This document shows positions 6,751 to 14,620 of a stretch of 46,551 nucleotides of DNA, piece after piece (position 1 is the stretch's first letter; every line of letters begins with the position of its first letter). The DNA lies in the NCBI RefSeq assembly GCF_003477605.1, contig NZ_QUDR01000013.1, positions 42,292 to 88,842 of the forward strand, given 5' to 3'. The notes beneath the pieces are model-generated. The model did no database searches. It had not been told where the DNA came from and was given only the letters and a program-made list of their open reading frames with translations. This stretch comes from Clostridium sp. AF37-5. GTDB taxonomy: Bacteria; Bacillota; Clostridia; Lachnospirales; Lachnospiraceae. The translations under genes and the position numbers were made by a program.

Positions 6751-7692
6751 CTAACGTGCACATTTATACTGTAGGTCTTCCCAGCGGCGGTCTACTTCTG
6801 CCTGGAATTGCTCGATTAGGTGTTCGTTGCCTTTTTTGAAGAGGTGTTTGAAACGTCCCTGAACACGAAGGAAGTCTTCGATTGGGAGTTTCTTCTTTGG
6901 CTCATAGGAAAGAATCCATTTGCCATGGTCTACCTCAAAAAGCGGCCAGTAGCAGGTTTCTACGGCAAGTTTACAGATGTTCATGATATCTGCTGTGTCG
7001 TAACGCCAGCCACGTGGGCATGGTGTCATTACATTCAGAAAACTTGCGCCTTCTGTGTAGATGGCTTTTTCGGATTTACGATGCAAATCTTTAAAATCCG
7101 TTGTCATTGTTGTCTGTGCAACATAAGCAACGTCGTGGTCTGCAATGATGCTTGCCAAGTCTTTGCGGTTCTGCATTTTACCTACGGACTGCTTGCCAAC
7201 CGGCGTTGTCGTTGTGTCCGCATACATAGGTGTTGCCGAAGAACGCTGGATACCGGTGTTCATATAGGCACCATTGTCATAGCAGACATAAACCATGTCA
7301 TGTCCACGCTCCATCGCACCGGACAAGGACTGGAAACCGATGTCGTAAGTTCCGCCATCTCCACCAAATGTAATAAATTTAAATGTTTCGTCTTCCGGCA
7401 GTCTGCCGCGTTTTTTCAAGGCACGGTAAGCAGTCTCAACACCACTCAATGTGGCACCTGCATTTTCAAATGCATTATGTATGTAACTGTCCTCCCATGC
7501 GGTGTATGGATACATAAAAGAAGAAACTTCCAGACATCCGGTCGCATTACCAATGACTGCGTGGTCTCCCTCATGCAGAGCACGAAGTACGGCACGTACA
7601 GCGATTGTTGCACCACAGCCGGCACACATACGATGTCCCGGAGCCAATCTCTCTGGTTTTTCCATCATAGTTTTTAAACGATAATCACTCAT
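6751..7692 (-). CDS. porB: 2-oxoacid:ferredoxin oxidoreductase, beta subunit (PorB)
   Basis: Thiamine-diphosphate subunit of a four-subunit pyruvate (or related 2-oxoacid):ferredoxin oxidoreductase, 313 aa. The TPP/Mg motif runs from GGDGGTYDIG (about 110-119) to YDNGAYMNTG (138-147). Cys23, Cys26, Cys53 and Cys225 are placed to hold the proximal [4Fe-4S] cluster. It is the last gene of the operon, 12 nt after porA, with GGAGGATAGT before its ATG. Pyruvate is the likeliest substrate, since this subunit order (gamma, delta, alpha, beta) is typical of PorCDAB, but the substrate cannot be proven from sequence alone. Confidence 0.92.
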   Translation of the reverse strand: MSDYRLKTMMEKPERLAPGHRMCAGCGATIAVRAVLRALHEGDHAVIGNATGCLEVSSFMYPYTAWEDSYIHNAFENAGATLSGVETAYRALKKRGRLPEDETFKFITFGGDGGTYDIGFQSLSGAMERGHDMVYVCYDNGAYMNTGIQRSSATPMYADTTTTPVGKQSVGKMQNRKDLASIIADHDVAYVAQTTMTTDFKDLHRKSEKAIYTEGASFLNVMTPCPRGWRYDTADIMNICKLAVETCYWPLFEVDHGKWILSYEPKKKLPIEDFLRVQGRFKHLFKKGNEHLIEQFQAEVDRRWEDLQYKCAR

Positions 7693-7704
7693 ACTATCCT
7701 CCGT

Positions 7705-8886
7705 TTATCCTCTCAGTCTGATATACTGGTACTGTTCTACTGTCTTGCCATTTTCAATCATATCCTCTAATTCCGCGAATACATCTTTTACATCTTTGAT
7801 GGTAAAATCACGTCCGGCCAGACCGTATATGTAATTTACTGCTTCAATCATAACTTTATTTTTGAACAAGGCTGCCGGCACCTCACTGCCAAGCGGTCCG
7901 CCATTGCCATTGTAGCTCTCACAACGGTCCATAACGGCAACTGCTTTGCAATTTGCTAAAGCTTTTGCAATTTCCTCTGAAGGGAATGGACGGAATACAC
8001 GAAGTTTGAGTACACCGACTTTTTTGCCTTCTGCCCGAAGTTCATCCACAGCCTCTTTCGCAGTTCCTGCTGCCGAACCCATAATCAACATAATGTAATC
8101 GGCATCTTTCGTTTTATATTCCTCAAAAAGCTCAAAACCACGTCCGGTCAGCTCTTTGTATTTTTTTGCAACTTCCTTAATAACTTCTTTTGAATTTTCA
8201 AGTGCCACTTCCTGATTTTTCTTTGCTTCCATCGCATAATTGGAAACAGAATACGGTCCTACCGCAATTGGTTTGCCGGGATTTAACAAAAATTCTTCCG
8301 GATGATACTCACCAACAAAATCTTTGACCGCTTCATCTTCCAAAAGCGTAATATTTTCCACAGCGTGGCTTGTAATAAATCCATCCTGACAAATCATAAC
8401 CGGAAGATGTACTCTCGTATCTTCGGCAATCGGATATGCCTGAATAAAGTTGTCATACGCTTCCTGATTATTTTCTGCGTAAATCTGAATCCAGCCGGTA
8501 TCTCTTGCGCCCATACCATCGGAGTGGTCGCAGTTAATGTTAATCGGACCGGATAATGTACGGTTTACCAACGCCATAACAAGTGGCAGACGGTTCGATG
8601 CAGCAAGAAGAAGTTCTTCCCACATAAGTGCGAGTCCTGCAGAAGAAGTAGCCGTCAAACTTCTCGCACCTGCTGCCTCGGCCCCAATCGTTGCACTCAT
8701 GGAAGAATGTTCACTCTCCACCGGGATAAACTCGGTATCCATCTCACCATTTGCAATATAGGTAGAAACCATCTGTGGAATCTCCGTTGAAGGAGTAATT
8801 GGAAATGCCGGCATGACATCCGGATTAATCTGGCGGATTGCATACGATACCGCTTCATTTCCTGACATACGTTCTTTAATTGCCAT
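7705..8886 (-). CDS. porA: 2-oxoacid:ferredoxin oxidoreductase, alpha subunit (PorA)
   Basis: Alpha subunit, 393 aa, with the pyrimidine-binding domain at the N terminus (AFPITPSTEIPQ and ESEHSSMSATIGAEAAGAR) and a transketolase-C-like domain in the last 150 residues (GSAAGTAKEAVDELRAEGKK). It forms the catalytic core with PorB. The start codon overlaps the porD stop (TAATG), which implies translational coupling. Confidence 0.93.
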   Translation of the reverse strand: MAIKERMSGNEAVSYAIRQINPDVMPAFPITPSTEIPQMVSTYIANGEMDTEFIPVESEHSSMSATIGAEAAGARSLTATSSAGLALMWEELLLAASNRLPLVMALVNRTLSGPININCDHSDGMGARDTGWIQIYAENNQEAYDNFIQAYPIAEDTRVHLPVMICQDGFITSHAVENITLLEDEAVKDFVGEYHPEEFLLNPGKPIAVGPYSVSNYAMEAKKNQEVALENSKEVIKEVAKKYKELTGRGFELFEEYKTKDADYIMLIMGSAAGTAKEAVDELRAEGKKVGVLKLRVFRPFPSEEIAKALANCKAVAVMDRCESYNGNGGPLGSEVPAALFKNKVMIEAVNYIYGLAGRDFTIKDVKDVFAELEDMIENGKTVEQYQYIRLRG

Positions 8887-9191
8887 TAGATATTTCCCTC
8901 CTTCATCTCAATTGCGCCAAATGGGCATACTTTAGCACAAATGCCGCAGCCCTTACAATGGTCATAGTCAAATTCGCCACGCTTTCCATCTTTAACCGGA
9001 ATACTGCAGTCCGGGCAAACCGGGGTGCAGAGCAGGCATTGTTTACATTTATCTGCAACATAAATCGGGGTATTCGTGCGCCACTCACCGGTATTAAAAA
9101 GTTTTGAAGTGCCACCCGCAAAAACCATCAAGCCTTCTGTCAAATCCTGATGTGGTGTTTTTTCGTTGATTTTTGTAACATCTGTTCTCAC
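8886..9191 (-). CDS. porD: 2-oxoacid:ferredoxin oxidoreductase, delta subunit (PorD)
   Basis: Ferredoxin-like subunit of 101 aa carrying two [4Fe-4S] clusters: Cys49-52-55-59 (CKQCLLCTPVCP) and Cys79-82-85-89 (CKGCGICAKVCP). It passes electrons from the TPP site to external ferredoxin. GTG 9191 overlaps the porC stop (GTGA) and follows AAGGAGG, which lies inside the end of porC. Confidence 0.93.
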   Translation of the reverse strand: MRTDVTKINEKTPHQDLTEGLMVFAGGTSKLFNTGEWRTNTPIYVADKCKQCLLCTPVCPDCSIPVKDGKRGEFDYDHCKGCGICAKVCPFGAIEMKEGNI

Positions 9192-9793
9192 GCCATTGCC
9201 TCCTTATCTTTCTGAATATCGATGGAAACAACGTCAAAGGCACGCTCCAACGCTTCCATATTACCGTCAATTACTTCTGGTTTTTTTGCAAATTTATGTT
9301 CATAAGAAGCTCTCATTTCATGAATAAAAGTCTCTTTTTCCATTACTTCACTGACCGCTACCGTAGCTGCTAACATCGGTGAATTCGGAAAATTCTTTCC
9401 TAATGTCTCCACGGAAATATGTCTGGCATCAATCGCATAAACACGACCTTTGTAGCCATTGAGTTTCGGAATCATGTCCTCTCTCTTTTTCGGTGTATTA
9501 ATAATAATTGCACCGGTTTCCTTCAAACCGGCTGTCACATCAACCGAATCCAAAAGCGTCTCATCTACAACCACCACATAATCCGGGTGGTAAATGTTTG
9601 AATGTACGCGAATCACATCGGAACTGATGCGGTTGTACGCCGTAATCGGTGCTCCCATACGCTCCGGACCATATTCCGGAAATCCCTGCACGTTCTGACC
9701 CGTTTTGAACGCTACATCCGCAAGCAAAAGTGCTGCCGTCTTGGCACCTTGGCCGCCGCGGCCGTGCCATCTGATTTCGATACCGTTCTTCAT
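9188..9793 (-). CDS. porC: 2-oxoacid:ferredoxin oxidoreductase, gamma subunit (PorC)
   Basis: Gamma subunit, about 201 aa, with the family signature near the N terminus (IRWHGRGGQGAKTAA), followed by FPEYGPERMGAPITAYNR. ATG 9793 is preferred over TTG 9800-9802 because AAGGAG lies at a workable distance from the ATG and too close to the TTG. It is the first gene of porCDAB behind the promoter at 9870-9897. Confidence 0.92.
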   Translation of the reverse strand: MKNGIEIRWHGRGGQGAKTAALLLADVAFKTGQNVQGFPEYGPERMGAPITAYNRISSDVIRVHSNIYHPDYVVVVDETLLDSVDVTAGLKETGAIIINTPKKREDMIPKLNGYKGRVYAIDARHISVETLGKNFPNSPMLAATVAVSEVMEKETFIHEMRASYEHKFAKKPEVIDGNMEALERAFDVVSIDIQKDKEAMA

Positions 9794-9869
9794 CGTTCTC
9801 AAATCTCCTTCTATCCTTCATCCATTGGGTGCAAAATTTTCTCAATAACGTTTTGACCCAGCATATCCT

Positions 9870-9897
9870 ATTATATCGTAGGAAAAACAAATGTAAA
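9870..9897 (-). promoter_or_regulatory. porCDAB promoter
   Basis: Minus strand TTTACA (9897-9892), 16-bp spacer, TATAAT (9875-9870), about 77 bp before porC. Confidence 0.7.
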
Positions 9898-9977
9898 GCG
9901 AAAATGTTTAATTTTGTTCACTTTTGAAGTGAATTATTTTCATTATCTGTTTTTTTCAACTTTCTCCGGGCAAACAG

Positions 9978-10006
9978 TTGGAACAAGCCCCCATTTATGT
10001 TATACT
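9978..10006 (+). promoter_or_regulatory. Promoter of HD-GYP gene
   Basis: TTGGAA (9978-9983), 17-bp spacer, TATACT (10001-10006), 33 bp before the start codon. Confidence 0.65.
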
Positions 10007-10039
10007 ACTAACAGAAACATTAAAGGAGATTGGATTTCA

Positions 10040-11143
10040 TTGATTAAGCGATTTTATGTACCAACTTCCAAACTAGAAGAGGGCATGCAGATTGACCAGG
10101 TTATCAAAGACAGACTGGACCGTACACTCATTGCCCGTGGCTCTGCTTTGGATGCTTATTTGATTGAAGGCCTGAAAAAACGAGGCATACACGGAGTATA
10201 CATAAAGACAGGTGAGGAAGACCCGGAGGAAAAACCGGAGGAAGAAACACTCACCCCTTTTGTACGCAATAAAATCGAAAAATACCGCACAGAAGATCCA
10301 AGAAAAGTTTATTTATCAGAGAGTGTTAAAAAACGCGTGTCCGAGGGAATCCAGTATTTATATAACAATTCAGACTCACCGGAATTCACAAACACTTCCG
10401 CAAAAATTACAAATGACTTAATTCACGCCATTGACCACAACGACGCTTTGGCGGTTGATATCAGTGCACTCAAAACAAGCGATGAATATACGTTTAAGCA
10501 CAGTGTGGATGTCGCTACCATCTCCATGATTATTGCCAGAAACTTGGGCATGTCAAGCAAAGATGTTTATAATATCGGTATCGCCGGACTTTTACACGAT
10601 ATGGGAAAATCAAAAATCCCATCCGAAATTTTAAACAAGCCGGCTCGCTTAACCGATGAAGAATTTGCTATTATGAAACAGCACTCCGAGCTTGGCTATA
10701 ACATATTAAAAGAGAAAAAAGAATTTCACGGTGCCATTTCGCTTGCCGTGCTGCAGCATCATGAAAAAATGAACGGAACCGGATATCCATTTGGATACGC
10801 TTCCGATAAAATTGTACCTTATGCAAAAATTCTGTCCATTGCGGACGTTTACGACGCTCTAGTAACCGAGCGTCCTTACAAAAAATCATTTTCCCAGCGC
10901 ACCGCCGTGGAAATGATTATGTCAATGACCGCCGAGTTAGATATCACTGCCATGCGCAGTTTCATGGAGAGCGTCATTCTCTATCCGGTTGATACAACGG
11001 TTTCACTGAGCAATGGCGAACAGGCCCGCGTTGTCGAAAATAAACCAAATGCCGTCCTTCGTCCCACCGTCGTAGGACTAAAGAGCGGCATTGTTTACAA
11101 TCTTTCGGAAGACTTAACCTGTGCTTCCATCGTTATTCAATAG
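10040..11143 (+). CDS. HD-GYP domain protein (putative cyclic-di-GMP phosphodiesterase)
   Basis: About 367 aa. An N-terminal region of about 145 residues without a recognised fold is followed by an HD-GYP domain with the metal-binding HD at about 186-187 (LLHDMGKSKIP), the HHEKMNGTGYP signature near 240-250, and ADVYDALVTERPYK. The family hydrolyses cyclic-di-GMP or related cyclic dinucleotides. TTG 10040 is chosen because AAAGGAG (10022-10028) and a promoter lie just upstream; the frame stays open further upstream but without a ribosome binding site. There is no membrane segment or receiver domain, so the N-terminal part is probably the input. It is a single-gene unit, divergent from porCDAB. 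Confidence 0.85.
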   Translation: MIKRFYVPTSKLEEGMQIDQVIKDRLDRTLIARGSALDAYLIEGLKKRGIHGVYIKTGEEDPEEKPEEETLTPFVRNKIEKYRTEDPRKVYLSESVKKRVSEGIQYLYNNSDSPEFTNTSAKITNDLIHAIDHNDALAVDISALKTSDEYTFKHSVDVATISMIIARNLGMSSKDVYNIGIAGLLHDMGKSKIPSEILNKPARLTDEEFAIMKQHSELGYNILKEKKEFHGAISLAVLQHHEKMNGTGYPFGYASDKIVPYAKILSIADVYDALVTERPYKKSFSQRTAVEMIMSMTAELDITAMRSFMESVILYPVDTTVSLSNGEQARVVENKPNAVLRPTVVGLKSGIVYNLSEDLTCASIVIQ

Positions 11144-11155
11144 ACACGATTTTAT

Positions 11156-11824
11156 TTAATCCACCATACGAATACTTTCAATGACCGGCTGGTCTGCTTT
11201 TTCAATCGTTCCGTTACCGTCAGTCGGAGTGGCATCTTCACAAATCTTATCGACAACTTTCATTCCCTTTGTCACTTTTCCAAAAGCAGCATACTCACCA
11301 TCCAAATAGGTTGAATCCTGATGCATAATGAAGAACTGGGAACTTGCGCTGTCCGGGTCTGACGAACGCGCCATGGAAATCACACCTCTTTTATGAGATA
11401 TGTTATTCTCTACTCCATTGGAAGAAAATTCACCTTTAATCGTCTCATCTGAACCACCGGTTCCGTTTCCTAACGGATCACCGCCCTGAATCATAAAACC
11501 GGACATAATGCGGTGAAATGTCAAACCATCATAAAACTTTTCATTCACCAATTTGATAAAGTTTGCAACCGTAATCGGTGCCGTATCACCGTCTAACTCC
11601 ACCTCAATCATGCCATAATCTTTCACTTTGATTTTTGCGTGATGCTTTCCTTTTGTATCGGTTGTTTTTGATTCCGGCTTTCTTGTTGCCTCGGCTGTCT
11701 CCGTAGCTTTTGGTGCCTTTGTCGCCTTTGTCTCGCTCGTTGTGTCAGATTTTGAACCTCCACATGCACTAAGCCCCATTACAAGAACTGCCAATACAAG
11801 CAGAAAACTAAATTTCTTTTTCAT
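11156..11824 (-). CDS. Cyclophilin-type peptidyl-prolyl isomerase lipoprotein
   Basis: Extracellular lipid-anchored prolyl isomerase, about 222 aa. The signal peptide ends in lipobox LSAC (Cys21), followed by a Thr/Lys/Glu-rich linker of about 45 residues and then a cyclophilin domain with FHRIMSGFMIQGGDP and SQFFIMHQD. It probably assists folding of exported proteins. ATG 11824 is chosen (AAAGGAG 11 nt upstream); the longer TTG start would put residues before the signal peptide. It converges with the HD-GYP gene over a 12-bp gap. Confidence 0.9.
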   Translation of the reverse strand: MKKKFSFLLVLAVLVMGLSACGGSKSDTTSETKATKAPKATETAEATRKPESKTTDTKGKHHAKIKVKDYGMIEVELDGDTAPITVANFIKLVNEKFYDGLTFHRIMSGFMIQGGDPLGNGTGGSDETIKGEFSSNGVENNISHKRGVISMARSSDPDSASSQFFIMHQDSTYLDGEYAAFGKVTKGMKVVDKICEDATPTDGNGTIEKADQPVIESIRMVD

Positions 11825-11859
11825 GTTACTAAATTCTCCTTTCAAACGTCATTGTCCCC

Positions 11860-11888
11860 ATTATAGCGAATCGATACCTTTTATGCAA
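11860..11888 (-). promoter_or_regulatory. Promoter of cyclophilin gene
   Basis: Minus strand TTGCAT (11888-11883), 17 bp, TATAAT (11865-11860). Confidence 0.7.
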
Positions 11889-11942
11889 GTTCGGAAAAGC
11901 ATGTTATGTTCTTTTGCTTTTCCTTCTTACGTGTCGTCTTCT

Positions 11943-12242
11943 CTATTCACTGACGATATCGCCACATAACCGGTCAGTCACAATTTCCTTGCATTTTTCT
12001 CTATGTGCCACATGAAGTGGGTGGTTCATAAACTTCTTTAACGATTCCTCATCTGCAAATTCTGCATAAAAAACAAGGTCATAGCCACCGGCAAAATTGC
12101 GGTTTATCTCTGCATGCAAAAGCCCCTCTATATTTCCATTCATCGTAGCCACTGACTGCTGCATAAAACGAAGGGATTCCTCCTGTGTATGCTCCTCTTT
12201 CACTTTCTCCGTGAAATTCCAAAATAAAATATGTCTTATCAT
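11943..12242 (-). CDS. Dabb (stress-responsive A/B barrel) domain protein
   Basis: A 99-aa single-domain protein starting MIRHILFWNFTEKVKEE, with the conserved YDLVFYAEFADEESL and the HPLHVAHREK segment typical of the dimeric alpha-beta barrel family. The function in bacteria is not established. Its ATG overlaps the stop of the methyltransferase gene (ATGA), so the two are co-translated, although no functional link is obvious. Confidence 0.85.
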   Translation of the reverse strand: MIRHILFWNFTEKVKEEHTQEESLRFMQQSVATMNGNIEGLLHAEINRNFAGGYDLVFYAEFADEESLKKFMNHPLHVAHREKCKEIVTDRLCGDIVSE

Positions 12243-13063
12243 CGTTTTACCTCCTTATTTCCTAACTCCCAAAAAGCGACTGCACTCGCCGCGGCTACAT
12301 TCAGCGAATCAACGCCATGTGCCATCGGTATTTTGATGGTGTAATCACTTTGTTTTATTGTCTGCGGCATGAGACCTTCTCCTTCGGTTCCTAAAATGAT
12401 GGCAAGTTTTTCTTCTTCTTTCAGTTTCTCATCCGCAATTGAAACCGTATCCTCACACAGTGCCATTGCCGCCGTTTTATAGCCAAGTTTGTGCAGCCTG
12501 CTCACATAGGTTTCACCATCCGGCAGAAAACTCCACGGAATCTGAAACACGGTTCCCATACTTACTCGCACCGCACGGCGGTATAAGGGGTCGCTGCAAT
12601 CCGGAGTAAGCAGGACAGCATCCATTGAAAGCGCTGCTGCCGAACGGAAAATCGCACCTACATTGGTTGGATTCACCACGTTTTCCAGAACTGCTATCCG
12701 TCTTGCCAGCCGGCACACACTTTCAATCGATGGAAGTTCTTTGCGATACATCGCACAAAGCATCCCTCTCGTGAGTTTAAAACCTGTAATTTTTGTCAAC
12801 ACATCAAACGGTGCTGTAAAAATTGGAATCTCCGGGTATTTTGCAATAAATTCCTGCCCCTGCTTTTCGATGTGCGCTTCTTCCATGAGAAATGATACCG
12901 GCTCATACCCAGCTGCCAGTGCTCTCTCAATGACAATCGGACTCTCCGCAATAAACATCCCCCTGCCATGCGCCGGGCGGTGTTTTAACTGCGCCTCTTT
13001 TTCACGCACATAAAAATCAAGTGCCTCATCTGAAAAATCCGCAATCTTAATTATGTTTGCCAT
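12239..13063 (-). CDS. TrmH/SpoU-family RNA 2'-O-methyltransferase
   Basis: A 274-aa SPOUT enzyme. An N-terminal substrate-binding domain (about 1-105) precedes the knotted catalytic domain with motif 1 (NVVNPTNVGAIFRSAAAL), motif 2 (LAIILGTEGEGL) and motif 3 (IPMAHGVDSLNVAAASAVA). It methylates a ribose 2'-OH in rRNA or tRNA; the target cannot be assigned. It is first in a two-gene unit with the Dabb gene. Confidence 0.9.
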   Translation of the reverse strand: MANIIKIADFSDEALDFYVREKEAQLKHRPAHGRGMFIAESPIVIERALAAGYEPVSFLMEEAHIEKQGQEFIAKYPEIPIFTAPFDVLTKITGFKLTRGMLCAMYRKELPSIESVCRLARRIAVLENVVNPTNVGAIFRSAAALSMDAVLLTPDCSDPLYRRAVRVSMGTVFQIPWSFLPDGETYVSRLHKLGYKTAAMALCEDTVSIADEKLKEEEKLAIILGTEGEGLMPQTIKQSDYTIKIPMAHGVDSLNVAAASAVAFWELGNKEVKR

Positions 13064-13082
13064 CGTTTCTATGTGCTCCTTC

Positions 13083-13535
13083 TTATGCGTAAGTTCGAAT
13101 CAGCCAGCGTAAACGCTTCTTGGTCTCTGTAATCAACACCATATTACGTGCCAACGGCTGTCCGCTTCCGCCAGCCCATTGTGCCGCTTCCTTGGCTGCT
13201 TCCTTTTCTTTTTTCTTTATCCAGCGAATCTGTTTTTTCTTTAACACTTTTTTCTGCTTTGCCGACAACCCTTTATAAAGCAGTTTGTATACACGATTGA
13301 GTTCTTTGTCCCAGATTTTGAATTCTTTGTAAGAATCTTGATTCATTTCAAGCTGCGGACCATCATACTTAAAGTTCTTTTTGCATTTGCGGTATATTTT
13401 ATTGTAGCTTCGAATCAATGTCACCTGTCTTTTGCTCTGCCTTTTCACCGCCGCCGATGCAGGAACCGCCATAGAAACTGCAGCCGTTGTAATTAACATC
13501 GTAAATATCATAACATATGTGATTATTTTTTTCAT
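13083..13535 (-). CDS. Secreted LprI-like (DUF1311) protein
   Basis: A 150-aa exported basic protein: Sec signal peptide to about residue 29 (ending VPASAA), then a helical domain with WDKELNRVYKLLYKGLSAKQ, QIRWIKKKEKEAA and a terminal TKKRLRWL. These landmarks fit the LprI-N/DUF1311 family (lysozyme-inhibitor-like), whose role in Firmicutes is unclear. The four Cys found in many relatives are largely missing. AAGGAG precedes the ATG; promoter at 13577-13605. Confidence 0.65.
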   Translation of the reverse strand: MKKIITYVMIFTMLITTAAVSMAVPASAAVKRQSKRQVTLIRSYNKIYRKCKKNFKYDGPQLEMNQDSYKEFKIWDKELNRVYKLLYKGLSAKQKKVLKKKQIRWIKKKEKEAAKEAAQWAGGSGQPLARNMVLITETKKRLRWLIRTYA

Positions 13536-13576
13536 AAGTCAAGCACTCTCCTTTTTCTATTGATATTTCTTCTTTT

Positions 13577-13605
13577 ATCATAGAATGTTATGTGCGTGAC
13601 GTCAA
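13577..13605 (-). promoter_or_regulatory. Promoter of LprI-like gene
   Basis: Minus strand TTGACG (13605-13600), 17 bp, TATGAT (13582-13577). Confidence 0.65.
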
Positions 13606-13626
13606 GGTCAAGTGTTCTCTGCATGC

Positions 13627-13657
13627 CAAACGGCAGCCTATTACAGACTGCCGTTTG
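13627..13657. other. Strong 10-bp stem-loop in divergent intergenic region
   Basis: CAAACGGCAG (13627-13636) pairs perfectly with CTGCCGTTTG (13648-13657). It stands alone in the 371-bp gap between the LprI-like gene and the response regulator. It has no strong U-tract, so its role is unclear. The rest of the gap up to 13785 is pyrimidine-rich with nothing recognised. Confidence 0.5.
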
Positions 13658-13785
13658 CTTTCCCTCTCTGTTTGCCTTCGTCTTTCCCTTTCGTGTTTAC
13701 CCTTGTGTTCACATATCCTCCTGTTATGTCTTTAGCCGTAACACAAATCTTACCCGAACTTTTTACAAATAGCAACCACTTTGGC

Positions 13786-13814
13786 ACAAGCGGTAAAAAA
13801 ATTACACAAACGGT
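13786..13814 (-). promoter_or_regulatory. Candidate LytTR binding repeats
   Basis: Read on the minus strand, ACCGTTTGT (13814-13806) and ACCGCTTGT (13794-13786) are direct repeats 20 bp apart. The first fits the LytTR consensus [TA][AC][CA]GTTN[AG][TG] and the second differs at one base. They lie about 50-80 bp before the -10 box of the LytTR regulator gene, which suggests autoregulation (inference). Confidence 0.5.
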
Positions 13815-13836
13815 AAAAATATTCTTTTATGCTTCT

Positions 13837-13864
13837 TTGTTTTTGTGTCAAAATATGCTACAAT
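13837..13864 (+). promoter_or_regulatory. Promoter of regulator-kinase operon
   Basis: TACAAT at 13859-13864 with a weak -35 (TTGTTT, 13837-13842, 16-bp spacer). A poor -35 box is common where an activator binds upstream. Confidence 0.5.
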
Positions 13865-13906
13865 AAGGAAAATTTGTAAAACTTTTGGATTATAAGGAGA
13901 TTAACT

Positions 13907-14620
13907 TTGAGAATTGCGATTGTGGATGATGATATACAAATGTGTGAACAGTTGCGCACTTTGTTAAATGAATTTCTCGGAGATTCTTCAGAAATATCGG
14001 ATTATCGAAGTGGCGAAGAGTTTCTGAGTGCTTGGGAGACCGCGGATTTTGACCTTATTATTTTAGATATTTTTATGGACAAACTGACCGGCGTGGATGT
14101 TGCCCGTAAAATCAGGGAACGAGACAGCAATGTAAAAATTGTTTTCAGTACAACGAGCAATGAATTTGCCAGTGAAAGTTATGAGGTAAATGCCTGCTAT
14201 TATCTGCGCAAACCATTTGGGCGCGACAAAGTAAAGGTTATGTTAGACCGGCTTAACCTCGCAGAAATTGAGAAGATGCGTACGGTAAAACTTCCCGATG
14301 GCACCAGTGCCATCCTGCGCAATATTATTTATGTTGATTTTTCTTCACACCGGGTCACCCTTCACTGCAAATACGACGTTGACACAATTGTGCGGACTTC
14401 TTTTTCCGAAATTGAATCGCTCTTATGTGCCTATCCGTATTTTTCCAGCCCGACAAAAGGTATGTTGATTAATTTTTATGAAGTTGCTTCCCAGACCAAT
14501 GATGTTTTTGTCATGAGCGATGGAAAAAGTATCCCTATTAGCAGACGTAAATCCAAAGAAGTTTTAGATGCCTATTTTACGTTCCGGTTTGAAATGTTAC
14601 GAAATGGAGGTGGCAAATGA
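13907..14620 (+). CDS. LytTR-family response regulator
   Basis: A 237-aa two-component regulator of the AgrA/ComE type. The receiver domain has acidic residues Asp7-Asp8-Asp9, phosphoacceptor Asp54 (IILDIFMD) and Lys107 in YYLRKPFG. The C-terminal LytTR DNA-binding domain covers about 140-235. TTG 13907 follows AAGGAG at 7 nt and reads directly into RIAIVDDD. The stop overlaps the start of the kinase gene by 4 bp. It probably controls its own promoter through the repeats at 13786-13814; other targets are unknown. No AgrD-like peptide gene or AgrB gene was seen next to it. Confidence 0.92.
   Translation: MRIAIVDDDIQMCEQLRTLLNEFLGDSSEISDYRSGEEFLSAWETADFDLIILDIFMDKLTGVDVARKIRERDSNVKIVFSTTSNEFASESYEVNACYYLRKPFGRDKVKVMLDRLNLAEIEKMRTVKLPDGTSAILRNIIYVDFSSHRVTLHCKYDVDTIVRTSFSEIESLLCAYPYFSSPTKGMLINFYEVASQTNDVFVMSDGKSIPISRRKSKEVLDAYFTFRFEMLRNGGGK

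Noticed and set aside
6820..7677. 285-codon plus-strand ORF opposite porB
   Set aside because: Shadow of porB: Cys-rich and without a start context. PorB has clear catalytic motifs.
9914..10039. N-terminal extension of the HD-GYP protein
   Set aside because: The extended frame covers the promoter and lacks a ribosome binding site.
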